From assembly GCA_029891345.1 (NCBI GenBank), contig CM057005.1, forward strand, positions 68,705,760 to 68,769,759: DNA of 64,000 nt. The letters run 5' to 3'. This DNA is from Dryococelus australis. Lineage: Eukaryota > Arthropoda > Insecta > Phasmatodea > Phasmatidae. Under the pieces are notes generated by a model. It had not been told where the DNA came from. It made no database searches and saw only the letters and a program-made list of their open reading frames with translations. Shown one piece after another: positions 10,386 to 22,600 of the stretch. The position numbers and the translations under genes are program-made. Position 1 is the first letter of the stretch. Each line of letters opens with the position of its first letter.

Positions 10386-12515
10386 CTAGGTCAGTGAGCA
10401 TTTTATTATTACATGTGACATTGATAAGAATATCATACTATTTATTTTCACGGAAAGAGTTCCAAGCAGGCTAGATTTCAATATCCTATGTGACACTTGC
10501 AATTTGCCGTTAGCTAGTGGTTGCATGCATTTGTAGGTACTTGTCTGGGCCAATCCAAATTAGGTTACTCCATCGATGAACATATAGCGATTAAAACTAT
10601 CCAGCCATCAAGGTGAAACTTAGGCTACAGTGCCTTGAAATACAACTAGAAACAAACTCTTTTCATAAAAATTCAGTATCTCTAGACATTGAAATGTCTG
10701 TAGTTAAATCCACAAACTTCAAGTTGTGTTATATTCTTATAGGCCCTGTCCACAATCGACGTGGTGCACATAACATGCATAGCATAAAGGAGTAAAAACC
10801 TGTATTTGAGATGGTAATGTCCACAACTAGTATTTAGCTTGACTTACTTGGTGTTATTTGCTTGACTTGGCATGTAGATGGTCATCTCTGAGTTATGTTA
10901 TGGCAAGTTTTTAACACCGGCCAATGAGAGAGTGAAATGTTATAAAAACTGATGTAGCCAAGTTATGCATATAAAAATCCTTACGCAGGAAAATTATTTC
11001 CTATTCATTTGCTCTTTCTAATTTGTTAGATAAGTTTTTCTTTTACGTTTATGCCAATTGTAGACAAACAATATCACCTTTTATGCTTTGTAAGTAATGT
11101 TATTTTGGCCAAGTCAATTGTGGACGAGGCCATATGCAAAATTTTCATCAACATAAACCACTTGTGATTTAGGCTGAACAAGGAAACAGACTAGTTACAA
11201 CACGGTAACCCTGAGGGTGGTGTATTGTGACTGTAATGGCAAATGTCTGCCCTGAAGTTATACAGCACCCAAAGCTTCGTCTTCTGTTGGAGTGAGGTTA
11301 AGCCCATACATAGCCTGGTTCTTACTTGAATGGTTTTGGGTACTTAGGGAGTAGGTTCTGTACCTCTGGATCAGTTTGTTTCTCTGCCAATAAATGTTCT
11401 ATTTGGTTGCAAAAGAACTTAGAAATGACTGTTAAGTGTTTGTATTTCTCAGCTCATAAAAAATCTGGTCCTAAAATCTTAGATGGCCTATTTTCAATTA
11501 CGATAAAAAAAAAACAGTAGTATTTTCCATTTTAATAAAAACTTAGGAGACAAGGGTCAAATACCACAAAGAAAAAAAAAAGGAAGAGTAACGTATGAAA
11601 ATAATGTGTAGGTACTAATAATGTAAGTACCTCTATAAAATATGACAGAGAATTATCTAACTTCACGCCATTTTGCGGAAGCTACTATACAAACATCAAT
11701 AACGGACTGCGACAAAAGCTAATGAATATTTGTTTTCTTTCCTCCAATATTTTTGTTTACGACTCGTCACCCACTATTTGTTTTCGGACCACAGACTTTG
11801 GGTGAGGTAGAGATGATAATAAATTGAAACGAAACGCGAAGATGGGTTTACGATGTGGTTAAGATATGATAGTGTGAAATTGTATCAAAATTGTATCCAA
11901 TTAATGATTTTAATCGAGACAGTATCCTTTTAATTTAAAGAATAGCTCATGGCCATGTTTTATTACTTGGAATAGGTTATCGAATTACCTTTTTAGATGT
12001 ATTGTTGTAAATGCCCAATGTTGGCATCGACTTTTCCTTCTGTAAGATATCGCGAGTTTTTCAAAATGTTTACACAAATATTAACCAAAAATAATAACAT
12101 ATATGCAAATAACCTTAACTCTTGTTCATATTTCCAGGTTATGTTGGTTGTCTATTTCTTGTTATTCATTTTACGTGTGCTTATCGAGTCATTAAGTAGA
12201 ATTCTTAATTCTTCAGAACACAACCTTCAAAGTCACGGTCAGAAATGATGGATGTGTTCTGTTTATACCTTAATTTTAAATGACAACAAACTTCATTAAA
12301 TATGTTAGAACATGTTTGAAAACAATTCAAGTCATTTGTTTACAAATAAGTTTTCTATCTAAACCACGTTGACGTTTTCGCTAGACGTGTTGGCAGAAAA
12401 GCTGTTCAATGTTGGGAAAAATGTGATTGGTTGTGCGCAGCCAGAGAGAACTGTCTACCTAATATTATTTAGTCTAAGCTTTAAAGCGCGAAATTTAATT
12501 TTCTTTGTATAAATA
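10386..12515. other. Intergenic region between divergent IFT88 and CFAP45
   Basis: About 2.1 kb hold no recognised coding exon or transposon. It should contain the promoters of both genes and possibly a 5' non-coding exon of IFT88. The only strong regulatory match found is the X-box at its right end. Confidence 0.6.
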
Positions 12516-12529
12516 ATTTCCATAGCAAC
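12516..12529. promoter_or_regulatory. RFX-factor X-box
   Basis: The sequence ATTTCCATAGCAAC fits all 14 positions of the X-box consensus RYYNYYWWRRNRAC, the binding site of RFX (DAF-19) factors that switch on ciliary genes. It lies 132 bp upstream of the CFAP45 ATG, within the 100-200-bp window typical for such sites. In other animals both IFT88 (for example C. elegans osm-5) and other axoneme genes are RFX targets. It is 2.1 kb from the IFT88 start codon. No second good match was seen beside IFT88, so it may serve CFAP45 alone or both. Confidence 0.7.
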
Positions 12530-12660
12530 ACATGAACGATTAAACAAACGAACAAATTCATGTACTTGAGTTGAAAATGAAATGACCCGGTGTTCATAAG
12601 AAGTATTTCTTTTTTATATTTACTATTCAGTAACCTGATTATTAATACTTTTACTGAAAT

Positions 12661-12897
12661 ATGGCACCATCTCCTCATTCATGTGCACCCAAAGTGAATC
12701 GACAGAAGGAAATTGTAAAGAGTGACAAAGAAACGGTTAAACAAAAGTCAAAAATGACCTCCAAAGAAGGAAGGGAGGTGATCCGACTCATAACGCAGGA
12801 TCAGATAAGAGACTTGATCGTTCGGAGACCTCATCCTGTTACACATCCAGTGGTTATAGATCAGAAAGATCTACAAGTGCTGAAAAAGCAGTCCACA
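12661..12897 (+). CDS. CFAP45: CFAP45 exon 1 (start codon; partial gene)
   Basis: CFAP45 (CCDC19) is a coiled-coil microtubule inner protein lying along the lumen of the A-tubule of ciliary doublets; it stabilises motile axonemes, which in insects means sperm tails and chordotonal sensory cilia. This exon gives 79 residues. A basic leader is followed by EVIRLITQDQIRDLIV, matching vertebrate ETIQLITRDMVRELIV, then VVIDQKDLQVLKKQST. It ends in phase 0 at a consensus GTAAGT donor. The chosen ATG gives a leader of similar size to the family after allowing for the variable N-terminus, and upstream sequence is non-coding. Seven exons up to 58476 total 1293 nt, or 431 codons. The vertebrate protein is about 550 residues, so roughly the last fifth is off the right edge. 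Coding sequence is under 3% of the visible gene span. Confidence 0.92.
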
Positions 12898-12919
12898 GTA
12901 AGTATTGATTTAATAATGG

Positions 12920-13360
12920 TTTAATTGTATGGTTCGTTTTTTGTTTAGCTAGTTAAATGGGAGGGGCAAAATGCTTAGCTGGTATGGTTGGTTAGTATGA
13001 GCGGGATAGTTTGATGGAAATTAAGACGATATGGGTGTCGTAGATGGTTAAATTAATAGTATTGTTCTTATGATAGCATGGTTGGAATGTTTGATTGGTT
13101 CGGCGGGTAGAATGGCTTGTTTATATGTTGTGTAACTGGCAAAGTTGGATGGGCTGAGATGGTAGTCAATATAGTTGACTTTTATTTTTGATCATTAAGT
13201 CTGAGGTATGGTGGCGGATATGGACTGCAGTGTTAATAGTATGAATGAGGCAAGTTATAGTCATGGTGAAAGGTATATCTGTTTTGGTATTCAGTACTTA
13301 CAATTCGATATGGCTGTTAAGAAGGGTTGAAAGGAGGGGTGGTGAAGAGGGGTCTGGCGA
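12920..13360 (+). other. C-poor, G/T-rich stretch with loose GATGGTT repeats
   Basis: The plus strand just inside intron 1 is strikingly poor in C. It repeats loose variants of TATGGTTGGTT, GATGGTT and GGTTGGAATG with irregular spacing. It may be a decayed minisatellite, or strand asymmetry linked to transcription of CFAP45. No coding potential was seen. Confidence 0.45.
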
Positions 13361-13427
13361 AGACTAGGTTGCATGTCGAGAGAAATAGAAAAAATATATA
13401 AATTTAGGGTTTTTACAAAATGATTGT

Positions 13428-13467
13428 GTTAGGTTATCTTAGGTTAGGTGAAGTAAGGTTAGGTTGA
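13428..13467 (+). repeat. Degenerate (TTAGG)-like telomere-type repeat
   Basis: Within 40 bp the plus strand carries GTTAGGTTA, CTTAGGTTAGG and AAGGTTAGGTT. These are interrupted units of the TTAGG repeat that caps most insect telomeres. Such AGGTTAGGTT tracts are also scattered in insect genomes outside telomeres, so it is only weak support for an arthropod origin. Confidence 0.45.
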
Positions 13468-13559
13468 GTATATACTGAACAGTTTGAATATGGGATGGTG
13501 TGAAATTTACAAGCATTAAATTACATAGGAGTACGAAATATGATTCTAAGTTCAACATT

Positions 13560-14275
13560 GAAGTCCCTACATGTATATACTTAAGTCTGGGATATTGAAA
13601 AAAATTATTATATGTAAATAAAAATCGAAAAAGTGTGAATAATCAGTGTTCATAATATAAAACACATGGAATATATTTGCTGTAACAGTTTTATATATGC
13701 TTATAAAAATCCAATATGGCGCTTATTCAACATTAAATCCTGAAACTTATTGTCATAGTCACGTAATCATGCATTTTGATGACATAATCTTATCTGTCTA
13801 AAAAATACGAATCCGTAGACTTATCACTCGATACTCTTTAAAGTTTAATAAAATGTATTATATACAAAATAAAATACTTAAAAAATAGTATGTGATTTAA
13901 ATTTTAAATAATATACATGTAAGTTAAAACGAAAAAAAAAAAAATGATATAATAAAAAATACATACATAAAGAATACATTACTTAAATGTAAATAAGATA
14001 TATGTAAGTTAAACAAAAAAAAAATATAATAAAAATAATTGCATTTCAGATACTTAAAAAAATTATATAAGAAATAAAAATTATATAATAAAAATATATA
14101 TGTACTTAAAAAAGATATTGAATTGTATATAAACTTAAAAAAACTTATTGATATGTAAATGAAATGCTTAAAAATTATATAATGAAAAATAAAAATGTAA
14201 TGTCTTAAATGAGAGGCAAGATATTATTTATTCATCTCCAAGTTATATACAACTTATAAACACTTCTCCCAGTGC
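13560..14275. other. Low-complexity AT-rich intron DNA
   Basis: Long A-runs and repeated ATATGTAAGTTAAA, ACTTAAAAAA and ATATAATAAAAAT-type strings dominate. The pattern suggests decayed A-rich repeats. No gene was seen. Confidence 0.6.
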
Positions 14276-14279
14276 TTGT

Positions 14280-14306
14280 TGCGATAGCCGAGTGGTTTAA
14301 GGCGTA
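14280..14306 (+). other. tRNA-like A-box fragment
   Basis: GCGATAGCCGAGTGGTTTAAGGCG resembles the 5' half of a class II (Ser/Leu) tRNA, including a good A box (TAGCCGAGTGG). No B box or 3' half follows within 100 bp. It is therefore a tRNA pseudogene or the head of a truncated SINE, not a working tRNA gene. Confidence 0.4.
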
Positions 14307-14452
14307 AAAATGGCGACCCAAGGTCTGGCATTACTATTCCAGATGGTATTTTGAGTTTTAAAAAATGTAGCGCCCCTAGCAGCCAATTCTAGGACCAATA
14401 ACGCGGCCGAGCGCAAGCGAGATAGACTAATCGAAAGAGAACCAGAACAGAA

Positions 14453-14829
14453 CCAATATGGTGGCGCCCCTAGTGTCAAAGCCAGAACAACCAAGATGGT
14501 GGCCTCTATGTAAATTTAAACAAAGGTGACCTTCGTAAACAATATGACAGCCGATGTAAGCAAAGAAAAAGCGAGAATGAGATAATGGAGGAGAAAGGAA
14601 AGAATAAGGGAGAAGAAAAGGAAGAAAGAGAAAGAATGCAAAAGAGAAAATAATGCAAGCATTTGGAGAAAACCCTCAGAATGTAAGAATATGAAAAATG
14701 ACACTGTTTACCAAGATGGTGTCATACTAGCTTCAAAGATGGTGATGTACTAGCTAGCAACACTGCAGAGTCCAAGATGGCAGACACACCACCTGAATGA
14801 TTGAGCAGGGAGTCCGGAATCCAACATGG
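14453..14829 (+). repeat. Cluster of CCAA(G/T/C)ATGG motifs, YY1/Pho-like
   Basis: CCAATATGG at 14453, CCAAGATGG at 14491, 14711 and 14772, CAAAGATGG at 14734 and CCAACATGG at 14821 occur on the same strand within 380 bp. Several continue as TGGC or TGGTGGC. An AAAATGGCGACC lies just upstream at about 14307. The word AAGATGGC is the core site of YY1/Pleiohomeotic, which occurs in the 5' regions of some transposons. It may mark the regulatory end of an unidentified element. Binding is inference. Confidence 0.5.
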
Positions 14830-14866
14830 CGGCCATGTGACCTTGGTGTGATATCATCCAAGGTCA

Positions 14867-14904
14867 GATCCTCGATCCTCTCCCCGATCCTCTCCCCGAT
14901 CCCT
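14867..14904 (+). repeat. Short tandem repeat, 12-bp unit
   Basis: GATCCTC is followed by two exact 12-bp units GATCCTCTCCCC and a partial third. A short local tandem duplication with no gene in it. Confidence 0.8.
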
Positions 14905-14989
14905 GAAGTGCCTGGAGTAACTATATACCACTATTATTTCATATTCACATTTGTGCAAAGGGCTACGTTTTATGTTATTATTATGTAAA

Positions 14990-15740
14990 GTATTTTATTA
15001 TGTGGTTATTTTTGCAAGTGTCCAACATTTTGCAAGTTTTAAAGGGATCAAGCACAGAACATAGTTCTCCGTGTGCTGTGCTGACCGCCAAGCCAGCAGC
15101 GCACGGTGTGTGGAGAAATCAGTTGCTAACGTGATCTCACAGGGGTCTGGCCGTGTCCGTCGGGTCACGCTCTGAATAGCCTTCAACTTTTCCATCAACA
15201 ATCTTTAGTATATCAATAGTGTAATCATATAAGAACCTCATTTATCTAGGTGTCCGGAGACACTACCCCTACTTCCCCAGGGCTTTAATCGCCTGGGGAA
15301 GCGTAAATGTACAATTAAATTTTTATCGCCCTTGCATCATTTGCTGCATAGCCCAACCAGCGGGCCAAGCCCGGTACCAAGTGTAAAGTGTTCACCTAGA
15401 GTGGAATGGTAATGTTTACTGTAAGTCAAATATGCATCTGGTAAGAACCACGTGTGTAATTTCTTTGCAGGGCCTTTGGGCATGCCAGGGCACAAGACCC
15501 TTAGAAACCCGCCAAATTCTCACTACCATTAATCAGTGCCATTGTGAGTGTAATTCTGTCAGTATTTTAGTAATTCAGTATCAGGTGTGTGGGTCAGCCT
15601 TTAATAGGCCCACCGTTTAACAAACAAGGCAAGTGTGAAGTGAGGAGTATTAAATCAATGAATGAAAGTTATGTTCAGGCGAACGGCCTGCAGCACCTCT
15701 AGAACGTCAAGAGTCTCCACTTACAACATCAACTTCGACA
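14990..15740 (+). repeat. Dispersed repeat related to the 3' half of TIR copy 2
   Basis: The segment resembles 9236-9610 in several separated blocks, best around 15350-15390 (CCAACCAGCGGGCCAAGCCC) against 9565-9590. Ends could not be fixed. A GGTATCA near 15755 might be a decayed right terminus. No coding frame was seen. Similarity by eye only. Confidence 0.35.
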
Positions 15741-16600
15741 CCTCCACCGGTGGTATCAGGCACCTAGTGAGTAGTATGTTCCTCAATGGAATTCCCTAAT
15801 CCTAACCTCACCGCCCCTCAACACTCACTTCATATTTAGCCATGCAACCACACAGCGTCAATTGTCGCCCTTCTACGAAGCATAAATTTTCCTTAAAAAA
15901 TTCGTAGTCATCTGAACTTAAAAGCCTGCCAAAATTCCACCACCAGAATTTTTCCTACTTGGAATTTTCCCACCAAGTTTTCAGGAAATTCCCTTGACTG
16001 CGATGGGAACACCAGGGACAATGCATCATGCCAGGAATGATGCACCACGTGGCATGGAAAAGCACACCAAATCACGTGACAGCAGCTATTGTAGCAATGG
16101 GGGAGCGCACATTCAGGAAGGCAGATATTTTTGGATGGCGAGGCGACACCACCCGACCGCCCACCTCCTCAGCGTTGGACAAAGGAGCAGGCGTACCTCC
16201 GCACCCTTCCCCTCCATGCTATAGCATCATCAGCTGGGGAGTATTAATCGGGCAGCAGGTCATGTGAGTGTGTCCGCCAGCGCCCCCCACCTCTCCGCCG
16301 GTCGGTTCAACCCCCTAGTGGGAGCAGAGTGTTCAAACGCGTATCCTCCCTCCAGCATTGTGCCGAGCACATGTTCACTGTGGCTGACCAGACGCACATG
16401 GACGTTCCGGGACCACTGTGTCTGCAATGTCTTCCCCCCATCCCACAGGATGTTGTGGCCAAGATCAAAGTAGGTATAACATGCTAAAGATGTGATCATA
16501 AGCTCAGCTTTTCCCTCATTCGCGTCGTGAACAACAGAGAGTGCAGAGACAACTCTGGAAAAATCAAAGGAGAAATTACACAACCCAATAATGTTTTGTT
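15740..16600. other. Region upstream of plus-strand gypsy element
   Basis: GC-richer sequence with no recognised exon. It could hold the left terminal repeat and leader of the gypsy element that begins about 16.6 kb, but no matching terminal repeat was found on the right side. Confidence 0.35.
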
Positions 16601-19600
16601 TGAAATTTTGGTCCACCAACAAAATCAAAATTTAAACGTGCAAAAGTTCAGTACAAAATGTTGTGCAGAGAACACTGAACCTTCAGTGTACCATGTGTAA
16701 ATTGCTGTACCATTCAGAGTGCCTAACGACGAGTCAAACCGAAACCATTCAAGGATAGAACTTTCAATGCCAATCATGTAGTTCAATTGCAAAACCGAGA
16801 GACGTACATAAAAACTGGGATGATTACCTCACCGAACTATATGACATAATTAACATGTGCAACAGCACAGAGTGTACAGGATATGATGGCAGTGACATGG
16901 CAACGTGCCATATTTGCACAATACAGGTTTATGAGCAATGCTTAAAACGAGACTGACGGTGTGAGAAGGGAAGCTCACGTGTCAGAATTGCATGGCCACG
17001 GCAAACCTCAAGACACAGCTGTCACATGCCCACAGTGTGCACATGGCAAATGTAAATAACAACATGCTGCGTGCCCAATCCACACCACAACTGCCAACCC
17101 AAGCCCTAGCACCTCTTCCATTTTTACCATCTCTCTCATACCTACCACATATACCGCTATACTTCCACACCCCAATTTTCCCACAAAATTTGCAACCAAT
17201 GCTACCAACTGTTACACCACCTTACTCGTCAATACAACAGCTAATGTCATTCACAACAACCAGCTGTGTACAACCAACTGCAAGCAGCTGGCAATGGGAG
17301 AGCGAAAGTCAACCAGAAACCACTTAATGTTATCAACACACCAGCCCCAGAACCCACCACCAAACCAATTCTATCACGCTTCCAAACATTACCAACTTTT
17401 GTGGGGTCACTCAATGAGTGTTCTTAAAGGACTGCACATTGCGATTAAAATGCTATGGGGTATGCAAGGAAGAGTAGGTGAGTTGCATAGGAGCGCAACT
17501 TCAAGGAGACACGTGTTCGTGGTGGCGCTCCTTAAACCACTATGGGCTGTCACTCTTTTCTATGCCGCTTTGGAGGAGCATTCACGTCACTACAAGCCCA
17601 GAGCAAACTGACACTAGAAGAACAACAAGCAGGTGAACAGGTGACGGCTTCCATAACGAGAAAGGTGCATCTCGTGCGGCGCTTCCACCCGCAACTGTTG
17701 GAGCAGGAAGTGCTTGAAGTTGTGGCAGAGATTGTATGCCTGGAGTATCGTACTATGTTGGTACTGCTACTAAACTGCATTTTAGAAGAACTCATGCATG
17801 CAGCGATTATCCTCAAGCGCAACTCGTGCCAACCGTATCACAACCCGGTTGCTGCACGATGGTGCAATGAGCAGCAGAGTGAACATGAACGTAAACAAAG
17901 TGAACAACAAAACAACCACAAAACCAAGTTTTTCAGACAAACTGGGAGAAAATTTTAAACTCAGGATCAAATGCAAACCAAAAGAAAAACGTAAACAACA
18001 AGAAAAACAAGAGTGTGGAAAAAGGTGCAGACAGCAGAAATCTGAAATAGGACAAGAGCAAACCACTACTTAGGCCATGCTGCGACTGCGATGGCTAGGT
18101 TTACCACTGGCACAGCGAGTGACTGAGCAACCCACATCTGGAGAGTAACAGATAGAATGCAAGCAGCAATTAGGGAAACGGTAAACAGGGGTAAGGGAGC
18201 CAGACGCTCCCAATGCCTCAGTCCCGTCGTAAACCACAAATGTGACACTGTAGCAAGCCCTAATAAACCAGGTTAATAACAGCCAATCACAGTTTATTCA
18301 CATTTTAGTACCAGTCAACGGCCACCATTGCCACACATTAATTGATACAGCAGCATCGTACAGCTTTTTGCAACCACATTTTGTAAACGCAAGTGACATC
18401 ACTCCCACTAATCACATAATTTGATTAGCTACTAATCAGCATAGCAGTACAGCATTAGGGTAGGCAACTATAACAGTAAGAGTGTGGGATCTAGAGACAA
18501 TCACTACCGCAATTATAACCCTGGACCTCAGGGAAGATGCAATATTAGGAGTGCCTTGGTTGACAGAGCAAAACACACTCGTAGAGTCCGCGGCGCGACA
18601 TATCCATTTTGACACGAAAGAGCGGTGAACTGTGAACAACAGCAGCTCCTTGATGAGTGTAGAAAATGTTCACCAGGCATGACACCCTGCGGCGAACAAC
18701 AGTTGTCGAGCATGAAGTTCCCTTGTTACAAGGTCCCATATTCACGCCACAGCATAGTTATTTCCCACACCAAGCATGTATCATACGTCAATGGATACAC
18801 AGTGTTAACAGATGGAGTGATTGAGCCAACAAATAGCAGTTTTAATTCTGCCATAACGCTTGCGCCAAAAAAAGACAGCATATGGAGGTTCTGTGTGGAC
18901 TTAGTCCATTAAACCAAGTGACATGCAGTGTATTACCACATTATATTAGTTTGAAAGATGCACTTAGTTCACACAGCCAAGCGAAAATGATGTCATCCCT
19001 TGACCTTAAGAGCGGTTATTGGTAAGTCCCCGTCAAGCTGGAAGACTGTGGAAAGACCGCCTTCACGGCCCCCGACAGGCCACGTTTTCAATTTTGTGCA
19101 ATGCCGTTTGGTCTTAAGTGCCCTTCTGCCACATTCTAGGCGATGATAATTAGGGTTTTGGATGGCCTCATTAAGGATTTCACACTCACTTACCTGGACG
19201 ACGTGGTAGTGTGGTCGTCAAGCTGGGATGAACATGTTCACCACCTATCCATGGTGCTGGAGAGATCAGCCATCAACGGCCTAACATGCGAAACAAGCAA
19301 ATGTCACCTAGGAAAAACGAGCTTAGATTTTCTGGGGCACGTTATCAAAGAAAATGGAAATATACCTAACCCAGAACAGTTGTGGCTGATTGATGAATAC
19401 CAACCACGCACATGTGCAATTAAGGAAGGTCTTTGGTCTCATAAACTGGCTCCGAGAACATATCCCGGACTTTGCAGTCATCACCACACCGCTGACCGAC
19501 CTGTTGTCACCACAACAACGGTTCCAGTGAGACAGCTCCGCCGATGACACCTTATGCGAAATTAAGTGATGTTTCAGATTGTGCCCAATCTTGGCAAGGT

Positions 19601-22600
19601 ACGACCTTAGCAAGTGCCTCTATTTACAGACTAATGCCAGCCAGGAGGAACCTGATGCGGACTTTTATCAGTGCAAGGATGACGGGGACCATCACGTGAT
19701 CGATTTCGCCAGTGCAAAGTTGGGCCAGACCGAGCGTTGGTATGACGTGATGCCGGCCAAGAGCCAGTGACAGTCAGACCATGATGGCGCTGCCACTTGC
19801 AGAACACATGGTGGTAAACACGTGCGCAGTACCGCTGCATGGACTTTCCCAAAACGGGATAGTTTCTTTCAGTGCTATGTATTTCTTTTCAGGGTCCAAA
19901 ATTGTTTGCAAAGGGTAATATGTTTGTATTTTAGTGTTTATGTAATGTTGTGATATTCAAATTCAAAGTGCGTGCGGTGCTGAAGAACAGGATAATGATA
20001 TTCAGGCTAAGATGCCTTTCAAAAGACAATCAATTAATTACAGAAATTCAGCATTAAAAATGTATTTGTGAAAATGTATAAGAATGCTTTTTGTACCACT
20101 TAATTTTGATACAGTAATATTTTACTCTGTATGCATAGCATTCCCGCTTGTGTGAACCCTGTAGGCAGCCATGGTAGGTCCGCACAACCCCTGCCTCTGG
20201 GCAGTCATTCTTGGAGAGCTGGTTAGGTAAGATACTGTCACATACGCACTCCATATTTTTACACTGAGTTAGATTTCCATAGTTCACTTTAGTTTACCGG
20301 TTAACCTTTGTTCCACGTATGTTTGCCAGACATCCCCAGTGTAATGCTATCTGCTTAACTTATTAATTTGCAGCCCTTGTGGCTTTTGCAACTTACGAGA
20401 TGAGAGGAGATAATGTCGGAGGGGCCACACGGCCCGCACAACTTGCATATCAGGCGCCATTCACCACCCATGTGGAGGCCTTTTCATTGTAATTTCTTTT
20501 TTTTTGTGGCAAGCAATCTCAAGGGTATTATTTATATGTATGTATTTCAAGGGTTTTAACATGTTTAATTGTGTTACTGCCACATTGCCCACGGCCACAA
20601 GTCCATATCGGCGCCATTGCCGCGTTTAGAGGACTAATTCTTGTTCCATCGTGTGGGTCTTAATTGATCTCAGAGTAGTATGTGTTATTTTTCATTCAGG
20701 GTTCATGTATTTTGATGTTTGATGCTTTTTGTGTACGACCACACGGTCATTTCATATATTTGGATTTTTACACCATCCAGTTTGCTATGAGCTCTTGTAT
20801 GCTTGTTTTTTAACAGGAATATTTTTCTGAATACCGCCATCATTTTGGCCAACAATTCTTGCCAAATTTAAATTTAGAACTTCATCCAGCAGCATCCACG
20901 CCATCTAATACTGTTTTCACGCACCTCGGTGTTTAGTTTGCCTGTTCATGTCGTGCCCCATATTCATCCAGTGATGTTTATATATTTTTGTACGGCGTTA
21001 CTATTTTCCATCCTAACCCGCTATGTGTATTGACCATCGCCGCACAACATGTGGTTCGGGGACGTGTCCCGACGAGTAGACGCTAGCATATAAAATAAAT
21101 GCACATCATATAGTTCATGTTCATACTCCGTGTCCCGTCTCTGGGTAAAATCGATAGTCCATCACAGTGGCTGTAGACCCCTTACCTTGTGGAGACTGTG
21201 TTGTCATGCACCATGGAGGATCACCCATCTAAGAGTGCGCAAGCGAAGTAACGTGCTAGGGGAATCATCTACCAGAACTGGCTACTTACGCCCGAGTGTT
21301 AAATGTAATATTCATTAATTTGGCACGATGTAACTGGTGTAAATAAAAACAATCTTACCAATGTAAACTTATGTATTATTGTAGCATTGAACCCAGTTTC
21401 TCTAAGTGTTCTACAGTGCAACGTTTTTAGTATTGAAAGTGTTTTTGTAAGTATGCATGGGTGAGACAAACGCACAGAACCCACAGCATCCTTGAGATCC
21501 CTGAGTCTCAAAGTGTGTTGTATGGGAAACACAGGTGGTGCCCACCTACCAGGTAAAAGTGTATCGTAATTGTCTTGTGTCTCACCCGACGGCATCAGAC
21601 GTTAATGAGCGAGAGTGTCTGGCCGTAGTTTGGGCAATGAAGAAGTACCGGGCTACCGCGAATATCAGAGGTTTACACTCCGCATGGACAACCACTGCCT
21701 TGTCTGACTATACAACATGAAAGAAGCTAAGCTTAAGCTGACCTGGTGGGCACTGCTTATACAAGCATATGACTTCATTGTCAAGCACATCTCCAGTAAT
21801 GAAAATCAACTGGCAGATGCACTGTCAACGTCACCCAACACCGACATCATGTTCCACAACGATGTACAATGGAAAGAGATCCTACCACAAGTCACACAGG
21901 AGCCCTTGTACGAGGTGAGTCTCCAGCAAATAAACATTGTAAACAATGATGTGCTAGTGTGTGACCTGTATCACAAGGTTGAGCAATTGCAGCAGGGTTG
22001 CGCACTCGCGCAAGAGCAGAAGGCAAAGTGTGAAAACCAGACAGTAGAGTATTGGCGTGTCATAGACAGCAAGCTAGAAAAATGTTCACCCACAGATCAG
22101 CTAACGTGGAGATTGTTAGGGCCGCCCGATATCAAAGGCAAAGTGTTAGAGCATGTGCACACCAGCAGTGCAGCAGGACACCCGGGGACGGACTAAACAG
22201 TGAGAAACATGAAGGAACATTTCTTTTGCCCTGGCCTAACTTGACAGGCACAGTAATATGTGCAACAATGCACTATGTGCATACAATTTAAAGCATGGAG
22301 AACTGATGGCATGCAACAACAGCAGTCTCGCCTACCCAACAACCAGTCAAGATGGTCTGTCTCAACCTTATGGTGCCCTACTCCTGTCCACTGTGGATAA
22401 GCGCTTCATAGTGGTCGTCACTGATAATTTTTCCAGGTGGTTGGAAGCTTATCTTACGAGCAGTGTGCGGACGTCAAACATTGCAAGAGTACTGGAAGGC
22501 GACTTCTTCCCCAGGTGGGGGTACCCAAAGAACTTGCTAATGAACAAAGGGATGCTGTTCACTGGGAAGAAGTGGTGGGAAATGTGCACCAGGTGGGGGT

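Noticed and set aside
14280-14306. A tRNA-Ser/Leu gene.
   Set aside because: Only the 5' half with an A box is present; no B box, anticodon arm or 3' end follows.
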